Made by a program: the position numbers and the translations under genes. Of a DNA stretch of 64,000 bases, positions 16,847-25,564 are shown piece by piece. Position 1 is the stretch's first letter. Each line of letters opens with the position of its first letter. The stretch is from Pseudomonadales bacterium (GTDB lineage Bacteria > Pseudomonadota > Gammaproteobacteria > Pseudomonadales > IMCC2047). The stretch lies in contig JACKNY010000001.1 in assembly GCA_024234615.1 (NCBI GenBank), forward strand, positions 1,144,501 through 1,208,500, in the 5' to 3' direction. The notes beneath the pieces are model-generated. The model was not told the DNA's origin. It did not search any database and saw only the letters and a list, made by a program, of their open reading frames with translations.

Positions 16847-18337
16847 ATGTCTAGTAATAAAAATATATCAAGACAAGTTGCAGGCGGAGTCGCTTGGATG
16901 CTGATGCTCAGAATGAGCCTGCGTGTCTTAGGGTTAGTGAGTACGGTGGTTCTTGCCCGTTTACTGACCCCAGCAGACTTTGGCATTGTCGCCATTGCCA
17001 TGTCATTTTTCGCGCTGCTCTATCTGATCAAAGATTTTGGTTTTGATACTGCCATTATTCAAATGCAGAATCCAAGAAAAGGGCACTACGATACCGCTTG
17101 GACATTCAACCTGATATTCGGGTTAGGGTTGGCATTAGTTTTGTTAGGTTTTTCAGGTTTGATAGCTGACCTCTATGATACACCTGAATTGGAGCCACTA
17201 ATTTGGGCCATCGCTAGTTTATTTGTAATCGGCAGTATAGAAAGCGTCGGTACTTTAGACTTTCGCAAAAACCTGACATTCGAGAAGGAATTCAAACTCA
17301 AGATTTTACCAAAATTGATCGGCGTACCCTGTACGCTAGCGCTGGCTTATTCGCTGAGAAATTATTGGGCGTTAACCATAGGTACAATTATCACCCAGTT
17401 TGTCGCGCTCTGCATGGGGTATTTAATGCATAGCTATCGCCCGAAATTTGCATTGACCGCCGCAAAAGAACTATTTAATTTTTCCAAGTGGTTAATGGCA
17501 AATAATCTCATCAATTTTCTTAACAACCGCTCGCCGGAGTTGTTAATTGGGAAAATTTTAAGTCCGCAAGCGGCTGGCGTATTTTCGGTGTCCAATGAAA
17601 TATCCATGATGGCAACGACGGAATTTAGTGCCGCTGTTTCGGCGGCTTCCTACCCAGGTTATGCGCGGGTTGCGGATAACTCGAATGACTTGAGAAATCT
17701 GTATCTAAATGTACTTAGCTCCACGGCGTTTTTGCTTTTCCCTCTGGCAATTGGCGTTGCATCAATCACAGGACTTATTGTGCCGATATTTCTTGGTGGC
17801 CAGTGGCTGGAGGCTATTCCACTGATCAAGTTTATTGCTATTGGCGGATTGCTATTGGCGATCAATTCAAATTCGGGCTATGTGTTTATGGCATTGGGAA
17901 ATCCCCGGTTGGCGACTAAGTTGGGGACACTCAGAATTCTGATATTTATCCCCACGTTGGTTTACTTAGTTAACACGCAAGGACTGATCGGTGCAGCTTG
18001 GTCTATACTTTTCACGAGCGCCACAATGTTCTGTATTAGCAACCTAGTAATTGTTAGGAGCCTACCCATCACAATAGGAGATTTAATCAAAGCATTTTAT
18101 CGCCCTTTTTTGAGCGCAATGTTGATGATGTTTGTGTTAGCGCAATTACCTGGTATGGAGGGCGATGGCTCCATGCAACAAAATATTTGGCGGCTTGGTG
18201 AAGCGGTAGTCATAGGGGTGCTCTTATATTTTACAGTTGTTTTTTTATTCTGGGTCTTAGCGAAAATGCCGGAAGGGCCGGAATTCAAACTCTATGAATT
18301 GGCGAAAAAATACGTCAGGTCAGGAAACAAAGGTTAA
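16847..18337 (+). CDS. Wzx-like oligosaccharide flippase
   Basis: A 496-residue protein of the polysaccharide-transport branch of the MATE/MOP flippases, with about 12-14 hydrophobic segments. 'VVLARLLTPADFGIVAIAMS' near the N-terminus is characteristic. It should flip undecaprenyl-linked EPS repeat units to the periplasmic face. A 130-bp gap separates it from the ligase gene, so it may have its own promoter, though none is clear. The pyruvyl transferase gene begins 6 nt after its stop. Confidence 0.93.
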   Translation: MSSNKNISRQVAGGVAWMLMLRMSLRVLGLVSTVVLARLLTPADFGIVAIAMSFFALLYLIKDFGFDTAIIQMQNPRKGHYDTAWTFNLIFGLGLALVLLGFSGLIADLYDTPELEPLIWAIASLFVIGSIESVGTLDFRKNLTFEKEFKLKILPKLIGVPCTLALAYSLRNYWALTIGTIITQFVALCMGYLMHSYRPKFALTAAKELFNFSKWLMANNLINFLNNRSPELLIGKILSPQAAGVFSVSNEISMMATTEFSAAVSAASYPGYARVADNSNDLRNLYLNVLSSTAFLLFPLAIGVASITGLIVPIFLGGQWLEAIPLIKFIAIGGLLLAINSNSGYVFMALGNPRLATKLGTLRILIFIPTLVYLVNTQGLIGAAWSILFTSATMFCISNLVIVRSLPITIGDLIKAFYRPFLSAMLMMFVLAQLPGMEGDGSMQQNIWRLGEAVVIGVLLYFTVVFLFWVLAKMPEGPEFKLYELAKKYVRSGNKG

Positions 18338-18343
18338 CTTTCA

Positions 18344-19273
18344 GTGACTGAGCAATCATCGTTGCAGCAGATATTTTGTGACTACAAAGATGCAAAGTTT
18401 GTCTTCGTGCAACCCGGCGGCAATTACGGTGATTCGCTCATCTACTACGGCCTTGAAGCGCTGGCGAAAAAATTGAATCTATCCTTTCGATCACTTTCGG
18501 CAGAGGAATTTTTGACACAGAAAATAACCTCGGATGAAATACTTTATTTGCATGGCGGCGGTGGCTATAACCGATGGTGTTCAGGGAAGTCACTAAAAGT
18601 GTTAGAGCATGCCCTATGCTCTGACGCCAGATTGGTGGTTCAAGGGCCGTGCACCATCGACCAAGACAGTGATTATTTGGAGAACAGCTTAGCTAAGGTG
18701 CTCAATGCACCAAGGAAACCAACGCTTTATTTTATCGCAAGAGAAATGACCACCTTTGGGCTTTGCGAAGACTATTTGGCCGAAACCGACACGCATTTTT
18801 TCCACGATCAAGACACCGCATTTTGGGCTGGCAAAGATTTGCTGGAGTCGTTCGCAGGGCCATCAAGGTGCAAGTACCGCTTCTATGCGCTGCGAGAGGA
18901 TAATGAATCCTCTGGGCAGAATATTCACGATTTTGGTAATGGCGTTCAGCTTGATCCGGCTTACTTTTGTAAAAGTTTCAAGCATTGGATTAGGGTTCAC
19001 CTCTATGCCAAGGAAATTATCACGACAAGAACGCATTCCGCCGTGGTAGCAGCATTGTTAAATAAACCTGTTGTTCTGTACCCCAGTAAGTACCACAAAA
19101 ATAGAAGTATTTGGGAATACAGCCTGCAGCATCGTAACGTTATTTGGGGAGAAAATGAGGATCGAGCCTATCGGAAAACCCCATCCAAGTTACATTACTT
19201 ACCAGCAAGAGTTAGGAATAGCTACCGGGTTAACCAAGCTGCTCGCTGGCTACAAAGAGTGCCTTTGAGCTAA
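18344..19273 (+). CDS. Polysaccharide pyruvyl transferase family protein
   Basis: A 309-residue GT-B-like protein of the polysaccharide pyruvyl transferase family (CsaB/ExoV type). 'VQPGGNYGDSLIYYGLEAL' (about 21-39) and LHGGGGYNRW form the N-terminal fold. 'TTRTHSAVVAALLNKPVVLY' (about 226-245) is the conserved C-terminal H-x-x-V-x-A-x-L block. Such enzymes put a ketal-linked pyruvate on a sugar from phosphoenolpyruvate, which makes the polymer acidic. GTG at 18344 is the first start, with AAGG about 11 nt upstream. It lies in a tight run with the flippase and GT2 genes. Confidence 0.85.
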   Translation: MTEQSSLQQIFCDYKDAKFVFVQPGGNYGDSLIYYGLEALAKKLNLSFRSLSAEEFLTQKITSDEILYLHGGGGYNRWCSGKSLKVLEHALCSDARLVVQGPCTIDQDSDYLENSLAKVLNAPRKPTLYFIAREMTTFGLCEDYLAETDTHFFHDQDTAFWAGKDLLESFAGPSRCKYRFYALREDNESSGQNIHDFGNGVQLDPAYFCKSFKHWIRVHLYAKEIITTRTHSAVVAALLNKPVVLYPSKYHKNRSIWEYSLQHRNVIWGENEDRAYRKTPSKLHYLPARVRNSYRVNQAARWLQRVPLS

Positions 19274-19275
19274 CA

Positions 19276-20184
19276 ATGATGGCCACGGTTGAAGTGATTA
19301 TTGCTACAACGGCCTCCGCTGAGCGGGGCCAATCGTTGTTTGAGGCTATTGATTCTGTGCTTCAACAAACAGGTGTGCAAGCAACGCCAAGAATTGTTGT
19401 CAATGGCAGCCGCTATGACAAAGAGGTGTTCGAGACTCTACAAGCCCGCTCGGATATCAAGTTGCATTATGAGGAAGAGGGCAACTTACCGAAAGCCATT
19501 GCGTTAGGGCGAATGTTGGTTGAATCAGAGTTTTTTGGTTTTCTGGATGATGACGATATCCTGTTAGAAAATGCTTTAGTGCTAAAGCTGAGAGAGTTTT
19601 CCCAAAATCCGGCGACCGATGTAGTGGTAGGTAATGGTTATTTTGATACGTTTGGAACAGGCGTATTAATGCGCAGTTCATTTGATGATTGCCGGTCAGA
19701 CCCCTTGGCTGCTTTAATGGAAAGTAACTGGTTGGCTTCCTGTGGTGGACTGTTTAAAACAGCGACTATATACCCTAGCTACTTTTTAGATTTGCCTAAA
19801 TATTTTGAATGGACTTGGGTAGCGTTTAATTTAGCGCTCAATGGCAAACAGATACAGTTTATCGATACCCCGACTTTTCATGTCAGGGATAGCGAAGACT
19901 CTCTGTCCAAAGGTGACGAGAATATTGATGCGTTTATTGCGGTCGTTGAACAAATGTCAGCATTGGCATGTGGCCATCCTATTCAAAAGCAACTCAAAAA
20001 GCGGTTAGGCGCTGCTTACCATATGGGCTCACAGAAGGCGTTAAAGGATGGATTAATAAATGACGCGTGGAATTATCATTTTCGCAGTATCAATACCCTG
20101 GGTAACCTTGGCTATTTAACCTTTACACGTCATTTGCTCTGGCGTTCCCGTGCGCCACACGACCAGATCAGCGGTAAATCATGA
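19276..20184 (+). CDS. GT2 family glycosyltransferase
   Basis: A 302-residue GT-A fold enzyme. The N-terminal half has the expected 'QSLFEAIDSVLQQTGV' helix and the metal-binding acidic cluster GFLDDDDIL (about residues 90-98), preceded by NLPKAIALGRML, which fits family 2. ATG at 19276 follows the previous stop by 2 nt, with a second ATG one codon on. It overlaps the following PP-loop gene by 4 nt. Donor and acceptor are unknown. Confidence 0.88.
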   Translation: MMATVEVIIATTASAERGQSLFEAIDSVLQQTGVQATPRIVVNGSRYDKEVFETLQARSDIKLHYEEEGNLPKAIALGRMLVESEFFGFLDDDDILLENALVLKLREFSQNPATDVVVGNGYFDTFGTGVLMRSSFDDCRSDPLAALMESNWLASCGGLFKTATIYPSYFLDLPKYFEWTWVAFNLALNGKQIQFIDTPTFHVRDSEDSLSKGDENIDAFIAVVEQMSALACGHPIQKQLKKRLGAAYHMGSQKALKDGLINDAWNYHFRSINTLGNLGYLTFTRHLLWRSRAPHDQISGKS

Positions 20185-21314
20185 ATAGAGTCGAAATCAC
20201 GGGGGATATGACTCACCTGGGTAAATACCAGGGCCGTATTTTTTTTGAATCTGAGTATCCGTTGCGAATCAGTTCGGAGCTGCTAGTCACTGCTACCCTG
20301 ATTGCTAACATGAAAAAACCGGATGGTCAGTCCTATTCTGGTGTGCAGTTAGACAGAGAATTCAAAAAGAATATTCGCCAAGCTCAAGCCCTGCTAACAA
20401 GCTGGCGTAGTTATTACCAGTTGGTTGACCTTGACGGATTAGCAGTTGTCGAAAAGACGTCGCAAATTAAACCCTTTATCGGCTGTTTCTTTAGTGGTGG
20501 AGTCGATTCCTTCTACACGCTACTCGAACAACAAGCGGAGATCACTCATTTAATTTGTATACACGGATTTGATATTCCCGTCGAAAACAAGGCATTGTTT
20601 GCTCTTGTTGAGAAGAACGTGAAAACTATCGCTCAACAGATGGGAATCCAGTTAATTATTATTAGAACAAACCTAAGAGAGTTTTTTACCGCAAACGAGA
20701 TGGACTGGGGAAGTGAAGCTTTCGGAACTGGTCTAGCTTCAGTGGGGCATTTACTGGCAGATCGGTTTAGTAAAATATACATACCCGCATCATTAGATCT
20801 GAACAATTTAATGCCCTGGGGCTCTCACCCTGAGTTAGACCCACTTTGGAGTAGTGGGTCATTGCAGTTTGTGCATCATGGTTGTCTGCCAAGAATCGAT
20901 AAGATCAAAAGGCTTACCGATAATCCGTTGGCATTGAAGTTCTTACGTGTTTGTTATCTGAATAAAAATAATGCCTATAACTGTTGTAAATGTGAGAAAT
21001 GTATCCGCACGATGGTCAGCTTGCATGCTTACGGTGTGCTGGATTGCTGTGAATCTTTTCCCAAAAAACTCTCGCTGAGAAGTGTAAAAAAACTCTGGAT
21101 TACCTCAGAAGCGGCCAAAATATTTGTCAGAGAGAACATATCTTTGCTGGCAGCAACGGGACATGATCCTGAGTTACAGAAAGTGCTGGAAGGCTTGTTA
21201 GAAACGCCTAAGTGGAAGGTTGATTTGTACCTTAACTTGCGAAAGCGGAAGAATAGGTTGGTGAGCGTATGTACTTATCTGTTTAACCGGATACGAATCT
21301 CTATATCAAATTAG
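20181..21314 (+). CDS. PP-loop ATPase with a QueC-like cysteine cluster, function unknown
   Basis: A 377-residue protein. SGGVDS at residues 105-110 is the pyrophosphate loop of N-type ATP pyrophosphatases. Near the C-terminus Cys268, Cys269, Cys271 and Cys274 (NCCKCEKC) resemble the zinc site of 7-cyano-7-deazaguanine synthase QueC. 'NLMPWGSHPELDPLWSSGSL' also recalls the QueC substrate region. The N-terminal 100 residues are unlike QueC. Position inside an EPS operon, coupled to a GT2 gene (ATGA), argues for ATP-dependent amidation or nitrogen transfer to a sugar-linked carboxylate rather than queuosine synthesis; that is inference. Confidence 0.65.
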   Translation: MNRVEITGDMTHLGKYQGRIFFESEYPLRISSELLVTATLIANMKKPDGQSYSGVQLDREFKKNIRQAQALLTSWRSYYQLVDLDGLAVVEKTSQIKPFIGCFFSGGVDSFYTLLEQQAEITHLICIHGFDIPVENKALFALVEKNVKTIAQQMGIQLIIIRTNLREFFTANEMDWGSEAFGTGLASVGHLLADRFSKIYIPASLDLNNLMPWGSHPELDPLWSSGSLQFVHHGCLPRIDKIKRLTDNPLALKFLRVCYLNKNNAYNCCKCEKCIRTMVSLHAYGVLDCCESFPKKLSLRSVKKLWITSEAAKIFVRENISLLAATGHDPELQKVLEGLLETPKWKVDLYLNLRKRKNRLVSVCTYLFNRIRISISN

Positions 21315-21448
21315 AATAAAGTTTTAATTGAATGGTGCTCTGAGGATATAAACTATACTAATTTAACAGGGTATTGCTTCTCTGGTTGTTTCGAGAAACG
21401 GCTACAAAGAATAACCAAGAATGACTGAGTATATGTTTGAATAAATCT

Positions 21449-22705
21449 ATGGCTAAACGGTATATCAACTTAGGTAATGCAAACTTAATAAACGACTTAT
21501 TAGTTGTCCTGGTATCCTTGGTGCGTAGGAAAAGCCTGCTAGAGGGAGTGGAAATAAAGCGTTTTGAAAGAAATTTTGTCAAATATATGGGAGGGGAAGG
21601 TGAAGCTTTCAGTTTCAATGCTGGAAGAGTGGCCCTTGCAGCAATACTTCGTGCGATGGATGTCGGTAACGGAGATGAAGTGATCATTCCTGCATATACT
21701 TGCGTCGCTGTCCCCAATCCAGTTCTGGTTTGTGGAGCGAAACCTGTGTATGCAGATATAGATAAAGAAACTGGAAATATTGATCTTTTAACTCTACCAG
21801 ATCACATTACAGAAAGAACAAAAGCGATAGTGATACAACATACATTTGGTATACCAGTAGATATGGAGGCGATTAGAAGTTTCGTTGAGAGGAAAGATAT
21901 TCGTTTAATAGAAGACTGTACTCATGCGCTAGGCTCAAAGTACCAGGGGAAACCGGTCGGTTTATTTGGAGACGCGTCGTTTTTTAGTTTTGAACAAAGT
22001 AAGGTTATTAGTACGGGTTCTGGCGGAGTGGCGTTCAGTCGAGATGAGAGTGTTATTAGGAAATTAAATGAATATCAGCAGGAATGTGTTTTTCCAGACG
22101 AAGTTAAGGTGAAGGGAATGCTATGGTACCTAATTGATCTTATTTTATTTTCTGGTCCATATTGTAACGAACTCACAAAGCCTCTCAGTTATTATCTTAA
22201 TCGGTTCGGGTTTAGCCAAGGGCCAGTTACAACTGCAGATGAAATGGCCTGTAGAGCTTCAAAGGAAATATTTAAGTACAAACTACCTAATGCATTGGCA
22301 CGCATTGGTTGCGCACAGTTGAAGCGACTTAATGAAAATATAGCAGCAAGAAAAAGAATTGCGGATATATATCAACAGGCAATAGAAAAGTTTGCTCTAC
22401 AAACATTTAAAGTTAATAAAGCCATGGAGGCTTCCTTTGTGAGGTATCCACTGGTCGTATCGGATAAAGAAGCTTTTGCAAAGTTTATGCGGCAATTTGA
22501 TATTCAAACCGGCTTATGGTTTTCAGCGCCTATTCATCCACACGGTGTCGACCATGAGGCCGCAGGTTATAAATGGGGTAGTTGTCCCAATGCTGAGTGG
22601 GCGGTGAAAAGAATCGCAAATCTTCCGATAAATCCTAGAATGACTGACGCTGACGCCAAACGAGTAGTTGATTGTTTGGGGTTATATTTATCAGAAAACT
22701 CTTAA
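21449..22705 (+). CDS. DegT/DnrJ/EryC1/StrS family aminotransferase
   Basis: A PLP enzyme of the sugar aminotransferase family, about 418 residues from ATG at 21449; a TTG four codons upstream is also possible, and neither has a clear ribosome site. 'PAYTCVAVPNPVLVCGAKPV' is the cofactor-pocket region, LIEDCTHALGSKY holds the Asp that contacts the pyridine nitrogen, and SFFSFEQSKVIST carries the Schiff-base lysine. Members aminate keto-sugar nucleotides from glutamate. It opens a stretch that looks AT-rich (about 21.3-23.9 kb), which could mean separate acquisition. Confidence 0.88.
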   Translation: MAKRYINLGNANLINDLLVVLVSLVRRKSLLEGVEIKRFERNFVKYMGGEGEAFSFNAGRVALAAILRAMDVGNGDEVIIPAYTCVAVPNPVLVCGAKPVYADIDKETGNIDLLTLPDHITERTKAIVIQHTFGIPVDMEAIRSFVERKDIRLIEDCTHALGSKYQGKPVGLFGDASFFSFEQSKVISTGSGGVAFSRDESVIRKLNEYQQECVFPDEVKVKGMLWYLIDLILFSGPYCNELTKPLSYYLNRFGFSQGPVTTADEMACRASKEIFKYKLPNALARIGCAQLKRLNENIAARKRIADIYQQAIEKFALQTFKVNKAMEASFVRYPLVVSDKEAFAKFMRQFDIQTGLWFSAPIHPHGVDHEAAGYKWGSCPNAEWAVKRIANLPINPRMTDADAKRVVDCLGLYLSENS

Positions 22706-22740
22706 AAACTATATTTGGTTAGTAACTTAAGGAGAGATTC

Positions 22741-23292
22741 GTGTTAAAGCGATATGTGCTCGACAAAATAAGCAGGCTGCTTATTAGATTGATCGAGAGA
22801 CCATGTTATTTAGCTAAGGATTTTGGTGAGTTCCATGCTACGACTCATATCGATAAAGATGTTTATATTAGTCATCCAAAGAATACTTATTTGGGAGATC
22901 GGACAGCTATTTATCGTGGCACTAAGATATTTTGTGCGAATGGGATATTTGAATTAGGGAAAGGTTCTCATCTTTCAGGAGATGTGTATATTAATGCGGG
23001 CATGGGTTCCGTGAAAATTGGAAAAGGAACGGCGGTTGGGCCAAAAACTGTAATAATATCGCACTCAAATGATTACACGGCTAATACACCGATAACTGAA
23101 ACCTATAAAACTGTTGATATAGAGATAGGCGACGATGTGTTTATTGGCGCGGGGGTAGTAATACTCCCCGGAACAATAATTGGCGATAAGGCTGTTATTG
23201 GTGCTGGTGCTGTGGTGACTAAAAGTGTGGCTTCTGGAATTGTATTAGCCGGAGTGCCAGGCCGGAAGATAGGAAGCCGTTATGAGAAATAA
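22741..23292 (+). CDS. Left-handed beta-helix (hexapeptide) acyltransferase
   Basis: A 183-residue protein. Repeated hexapeptides run from about residue 55 to the end (VYINAG, VKIGKG, IEIGDD, VFIGAG, VVILPG, TIIGDK, AVIGAG). Catalytic-type His appears in IISHSNDYT. It closes with AGVPGRKIG, the usual end of the fold. These trimeric enzymes acetylate sugars from acetyl-CoA, typically the amino group made by a neighbouring aminotransferase. GTG at 22741 is well supported by AAGGAGAGA 4 nt upstream. It lies between an aminotransferase gene and a second, damaged, acyltransferase gene. Confidence 0.9.
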   Translation: MLKRYVLDKISRLLIRLIERPCYLAKDFGEFHATTHIDKDVYISHPKNTYLGDRTAIYRGTKIFCANGIFELGKGSHLSGDVYINAGMGSVKIGKGTAVGPKTVIISHSNDYTANTPITETYKTVDIEIGDDVFIGAGVVILPGTIIGDKAVIGAGAVVTKSVASGIVLAGVPGRKIGSRYEK

Positions 23293-23298
23293 TAAACA

Positions 23299-23864
23299 AT
23301 GATTAAGAAAATTTTAAAAAAAACTGCTTGGTTTAAACAACCAGTATCCAGACGAGAAAGTACAGAGCTGCTAATTTCACGGTTGCGGAAACTGGAATGA
23401 AACTGGGGGATGACATAGGGTTGGTTAATGTTATTTTTGATTCTGTGTACCCATTTCTGATTGAGATAGGAAGTAATTGTATTATTACGCATGCAACAAT
23501 CCTTGCTCATGATGCTTCTCCGGCGGTTTTCGGTAATAAAACTAGGGTAGGGAAAGTAGTAATAGGCAACCATGTCTTCATTGGCGCTGGAGCAGTAGTT
23601 TTGCCTGGTGTCACCATAGGTTCTCGTGTAATTGTTGGAGCGAATGCGGTGGTATCGAAAAATGTCCCGGCAAATAGTATCGTCGCGGGGAACCCGGCCA
23701 AAATAGTTGGAAGCGTTGATGATTGGCTTGTCAGAAAGGAAGAAAGGGGTGAGCTAATAGATTGGTTCGGAGGAACCGTACCTGATGACGAGGATGTTAA
23801 TAGAGCTAGAAAGGAAGCGAAACTGAAATTTAATATTGAAGTAATGGAAGAATATATAGAATGA
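23299..23864 (+). pseudogene. Hexapeptide acyltransferase split by a probable one-base deletion
   Basis: Two overlapping frames together make one normal-looking acyltransferase. Bases 23299-23400 encode 33 residues beginning MIKKILKKTAWFKQPVSRR, the usual amphipathic N-terminus of this family, ending ...LRKLE then TGA. The remaining 155 residues (ATG 23397 to 23864) continue MKLGDDIGLVNVIFD with the beta-helix (VVIGNHVFIGAG, ILAHDAS with the catalytic His, AGNPAKIVG). Relatives read LGMKLG or LGVKIG at the junction, so loss of one G in CTGGGAATG would explain the shift. The ATGA overlap could still allow reinitiation and a shortened but complete helix. A sequencing error is also possible. Confidence 0.7.
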
Positions 23865-24838
23865 AATCAATACTTGTTACAGGAGCCGGAGGCTTTATCG
23901 GCAGCCACCTTACCGAAAAACTGGTTCGGGAGGGTGCAAAAGTCAAAGCCATGGTTCATTACAATTCTCGAAATGATTGGGGTTTATTGGAGCTTATTCC
24001 CAAGGAAGTGCGGAATGAATTGGAAATTATTTCCGGTGACATTCAAGATCCATTTTTTGTGGATAAAGCGGTTGAAGGTTGCGACACCGTTTTTCATCTA
24101 TCCTCTTTGATTGCTATTCCCTATTCTTATGTTGCCCCCCAGACTTATGTGGCGACGAATGTTGGTGGTGCGGTGAATGTGATGCAGGCGGCGGTTAGGC
24201 ATGGGGTGTCGAAAGTTGTTCATACTTCCACCAGCGAGTGTTACGGCACCGCTCAGTACGTGCCGATTGATGAAAAGCATCCCTTGCAAGGACAGTCACC
24301 TTATTCTGCAAGTAAGATAGGTGCGGATATGATTGCAGAAAGCTTTTGGCGCTCGTTCGAGTTGCCCGTGGCGATAATACGTCCTTTCAATACCTATGGC
24401 CCACGTCAATCGGCGCGGGCGGTGATACCGACTATTATTAGTCAGGCACTTTCCGGCAAAGTGATTAAATTAGGGTCCTTAACACCCACACGGGATATGA
24501 ATTTTGTTGCGGATACCGTAGCAGGTTTTGTCCAGGTGGCGAAGTCTGACCGTTCCGTCGGTGAGGTGATTAATGTCGGTTCCGGAGTGGAATACAGCAT
24601 TGGTGAGATTGCTAATAAGATCATCAATATTCTGCAAAGTGATTCTGTCATTGAATCAGATGACCAACGTGTGCGACCCGGCAAGAGTGAAGTAGAACGT
24701 CTGTTATGTTGCAACGCGAAAGCTGCTGAGCTATTAGGCTGGAAGCCTCAGGTAAACTTGGATAAAGGTCTCGAAATAACTATTGCGTGGCTAAAGGACA
24801 ATCTAAACCGTTATAAAGCCAATATTTATAACCTATAA
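23861..24838 (+). CDS. NAD-dependent nucleotide-sugar 4,6-dehydratase/epimerase (LegB-like SDR)
   Basis: A 325-residue extended short-chain dehydrogenase. The NAD loop TGAGGFIGSHL is at residues 7-17. TSTSECYGTA and SPYSASKIGAD (Tyr-x3-Lys) form the catalytic site, with a Glu beside the active-site Ser as in 4,6-dehydratases, and RPFNTYGPRQ follows. The closest family I recall is the legionaminic-pathway LegB-like dehydratase that makes a 4-keto-6-deoxy amino sugar. It overlaps the acyltransferase stop (ATGA) and heads a dehydratase/nucleotidyltransferase/aminotransferase set. Product identity is inferred. Confidence 0.85.
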   Translation: MKSILVTGAGGFIGSHLTEKLVREGAKVKAMVHYNSRNDWGLLELIPKEVRNELEIISGDIQDPFFVDKAVEGCDTVFHLSSLIAIPYSYVAPQTYVATNVGGAVNVMQAAVRHGVSKVVHTSTSECYGTAQYVPIDEKHPLQGQSPYSASKIGADMIAESFWRSFELPVAIIRPFNTYGPRQSARAVIPTIISQALSGKVIKLGSLTPTRDMNFVADTVAGFVQVAKSDRSVGEVINVGSGVEYSIGEIANKIINILQSDSVIESDDQRVRPGKSEVERLLCCNAKAAELLGWKPQVNLDKGLEITIAWLKDNLNRYKANIYNL

Positions 24839-24852
24839 ATAAGGAATCGAAG

Positions 24853-25563
24853 ATGCGTGCAGTAATTTTATCCGGTGGTAAAGGAACACGTTTAAGGCCT
24901 TATACAACAGTATTGCCAAAGCCGTTGATGCCGATTGGGGACATGCCGATTCTCGAAGTGGTAATACGCCAATTGCAGCAGGCCGGAGTCACTCAAATTA
25001 CTATGGCGGTAGGCTATTTGGCAGAGTTATTGAGGGCTTTCTTTGGGGAAGGGGAAAAGTTTAAGTTGTCGATCGACTACTCCATGGAAAAGGAGCCGAT
25101 GGGAACTGTTGGCCCTTTGACCTTGATCTCTGGCTTAGACGATACTTTTGTGATGATGAATGGTGATGTTTTAACGGATTTAGATTATGCGGATTTGATC
25201 GCTTTTCATAAAAAATCAGGTGCGGTAGCAACGATTGCGACTTATGAAAGAAAGGTCAAGATAGACTTCGGGGTGATTGAAACAGACAGCGCTGGGCTGA
25301 TTAATGCTTATATTGAGAAACCTGAGTTTGATTATCGTGTCAGTATGGGGGTTTATGTTTTTGAACCGGAGGTTCTGGCCTATCTAAAACCGGGTGAGTA
25401 TCTGGATTTCCCTGATTTGGTAAAAATATTGATGGCAGATAATAAGCCGGTAGCCTCTTACCCATTTTCGGGTTATTGGTTGGATATGGGGCGCCCTGAT
25501 GATTATGAGCGCGCAATTGATGAGTTTGAGTCACGACGTTCAGATTTTCTGCGGGGAGAATGA
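24853..25563 (+). CDS. Sugar-phosphate nucleotidyltransferase
   Basis: A 236-residue GT-A fold nucleotidyltransferase. The NTP-binding signature GGKGTRLRPYT is at residues 8-18 and the catalytic KPLMPIG at 23-29. MMNGDVLTDLDY supplies the metal-binding Asp. It should join a sugar-1-phosphate to a nucleotide to give the activated sugar used by its neighbours. AAGGAA lies 8 nt before the ATG. It ends immediately before the aminotransferase start, and its last codons overlap that gene's ribosome site. The base and sugar cannot be decided from the sequence. Confidence 0.9.
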   Translation: MRAVILSGGKGTRLRPYTTVLPKPLMPIGDMPILEVVIRQLQQAGVTQITMAVGYLAELLRAFFGEGEKFKLSIDYSMEKEPMGTVGPLTLISGLDDTFVMMNGDVLTDLDYADLIAFHKKSGAVATIATYERKVKIDFGVIETDSAGLINAYIEKPEFDYRVSMGVYVFEPEVLAYLKPGEYLDFPDLVKILMADNKPVASYPFSGYWLDMGRPDDYERAIDEFESRRSDFLRGE

Positions 25564-25564
25564 A

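Noticed and set aside
20181..21314. True queC for queuosine synthesis
   Set aside because: The N-terminal third does not match QueC and the context is polysaccharide synthesis, although the PP-loop and cysteines are similar.
22298..22320. Sigma-54-like TTGGCACG...TTGCG
   Set aside because: The spacing between the GG and GC elements is two bases too long and the site is inside an aminotransferase gene.
24853..25563. Naming the nucleotidyltransferase rfbA or manC
   Set aside because: The signature region is shared by several families and the length and context do not decide the sugar or base.
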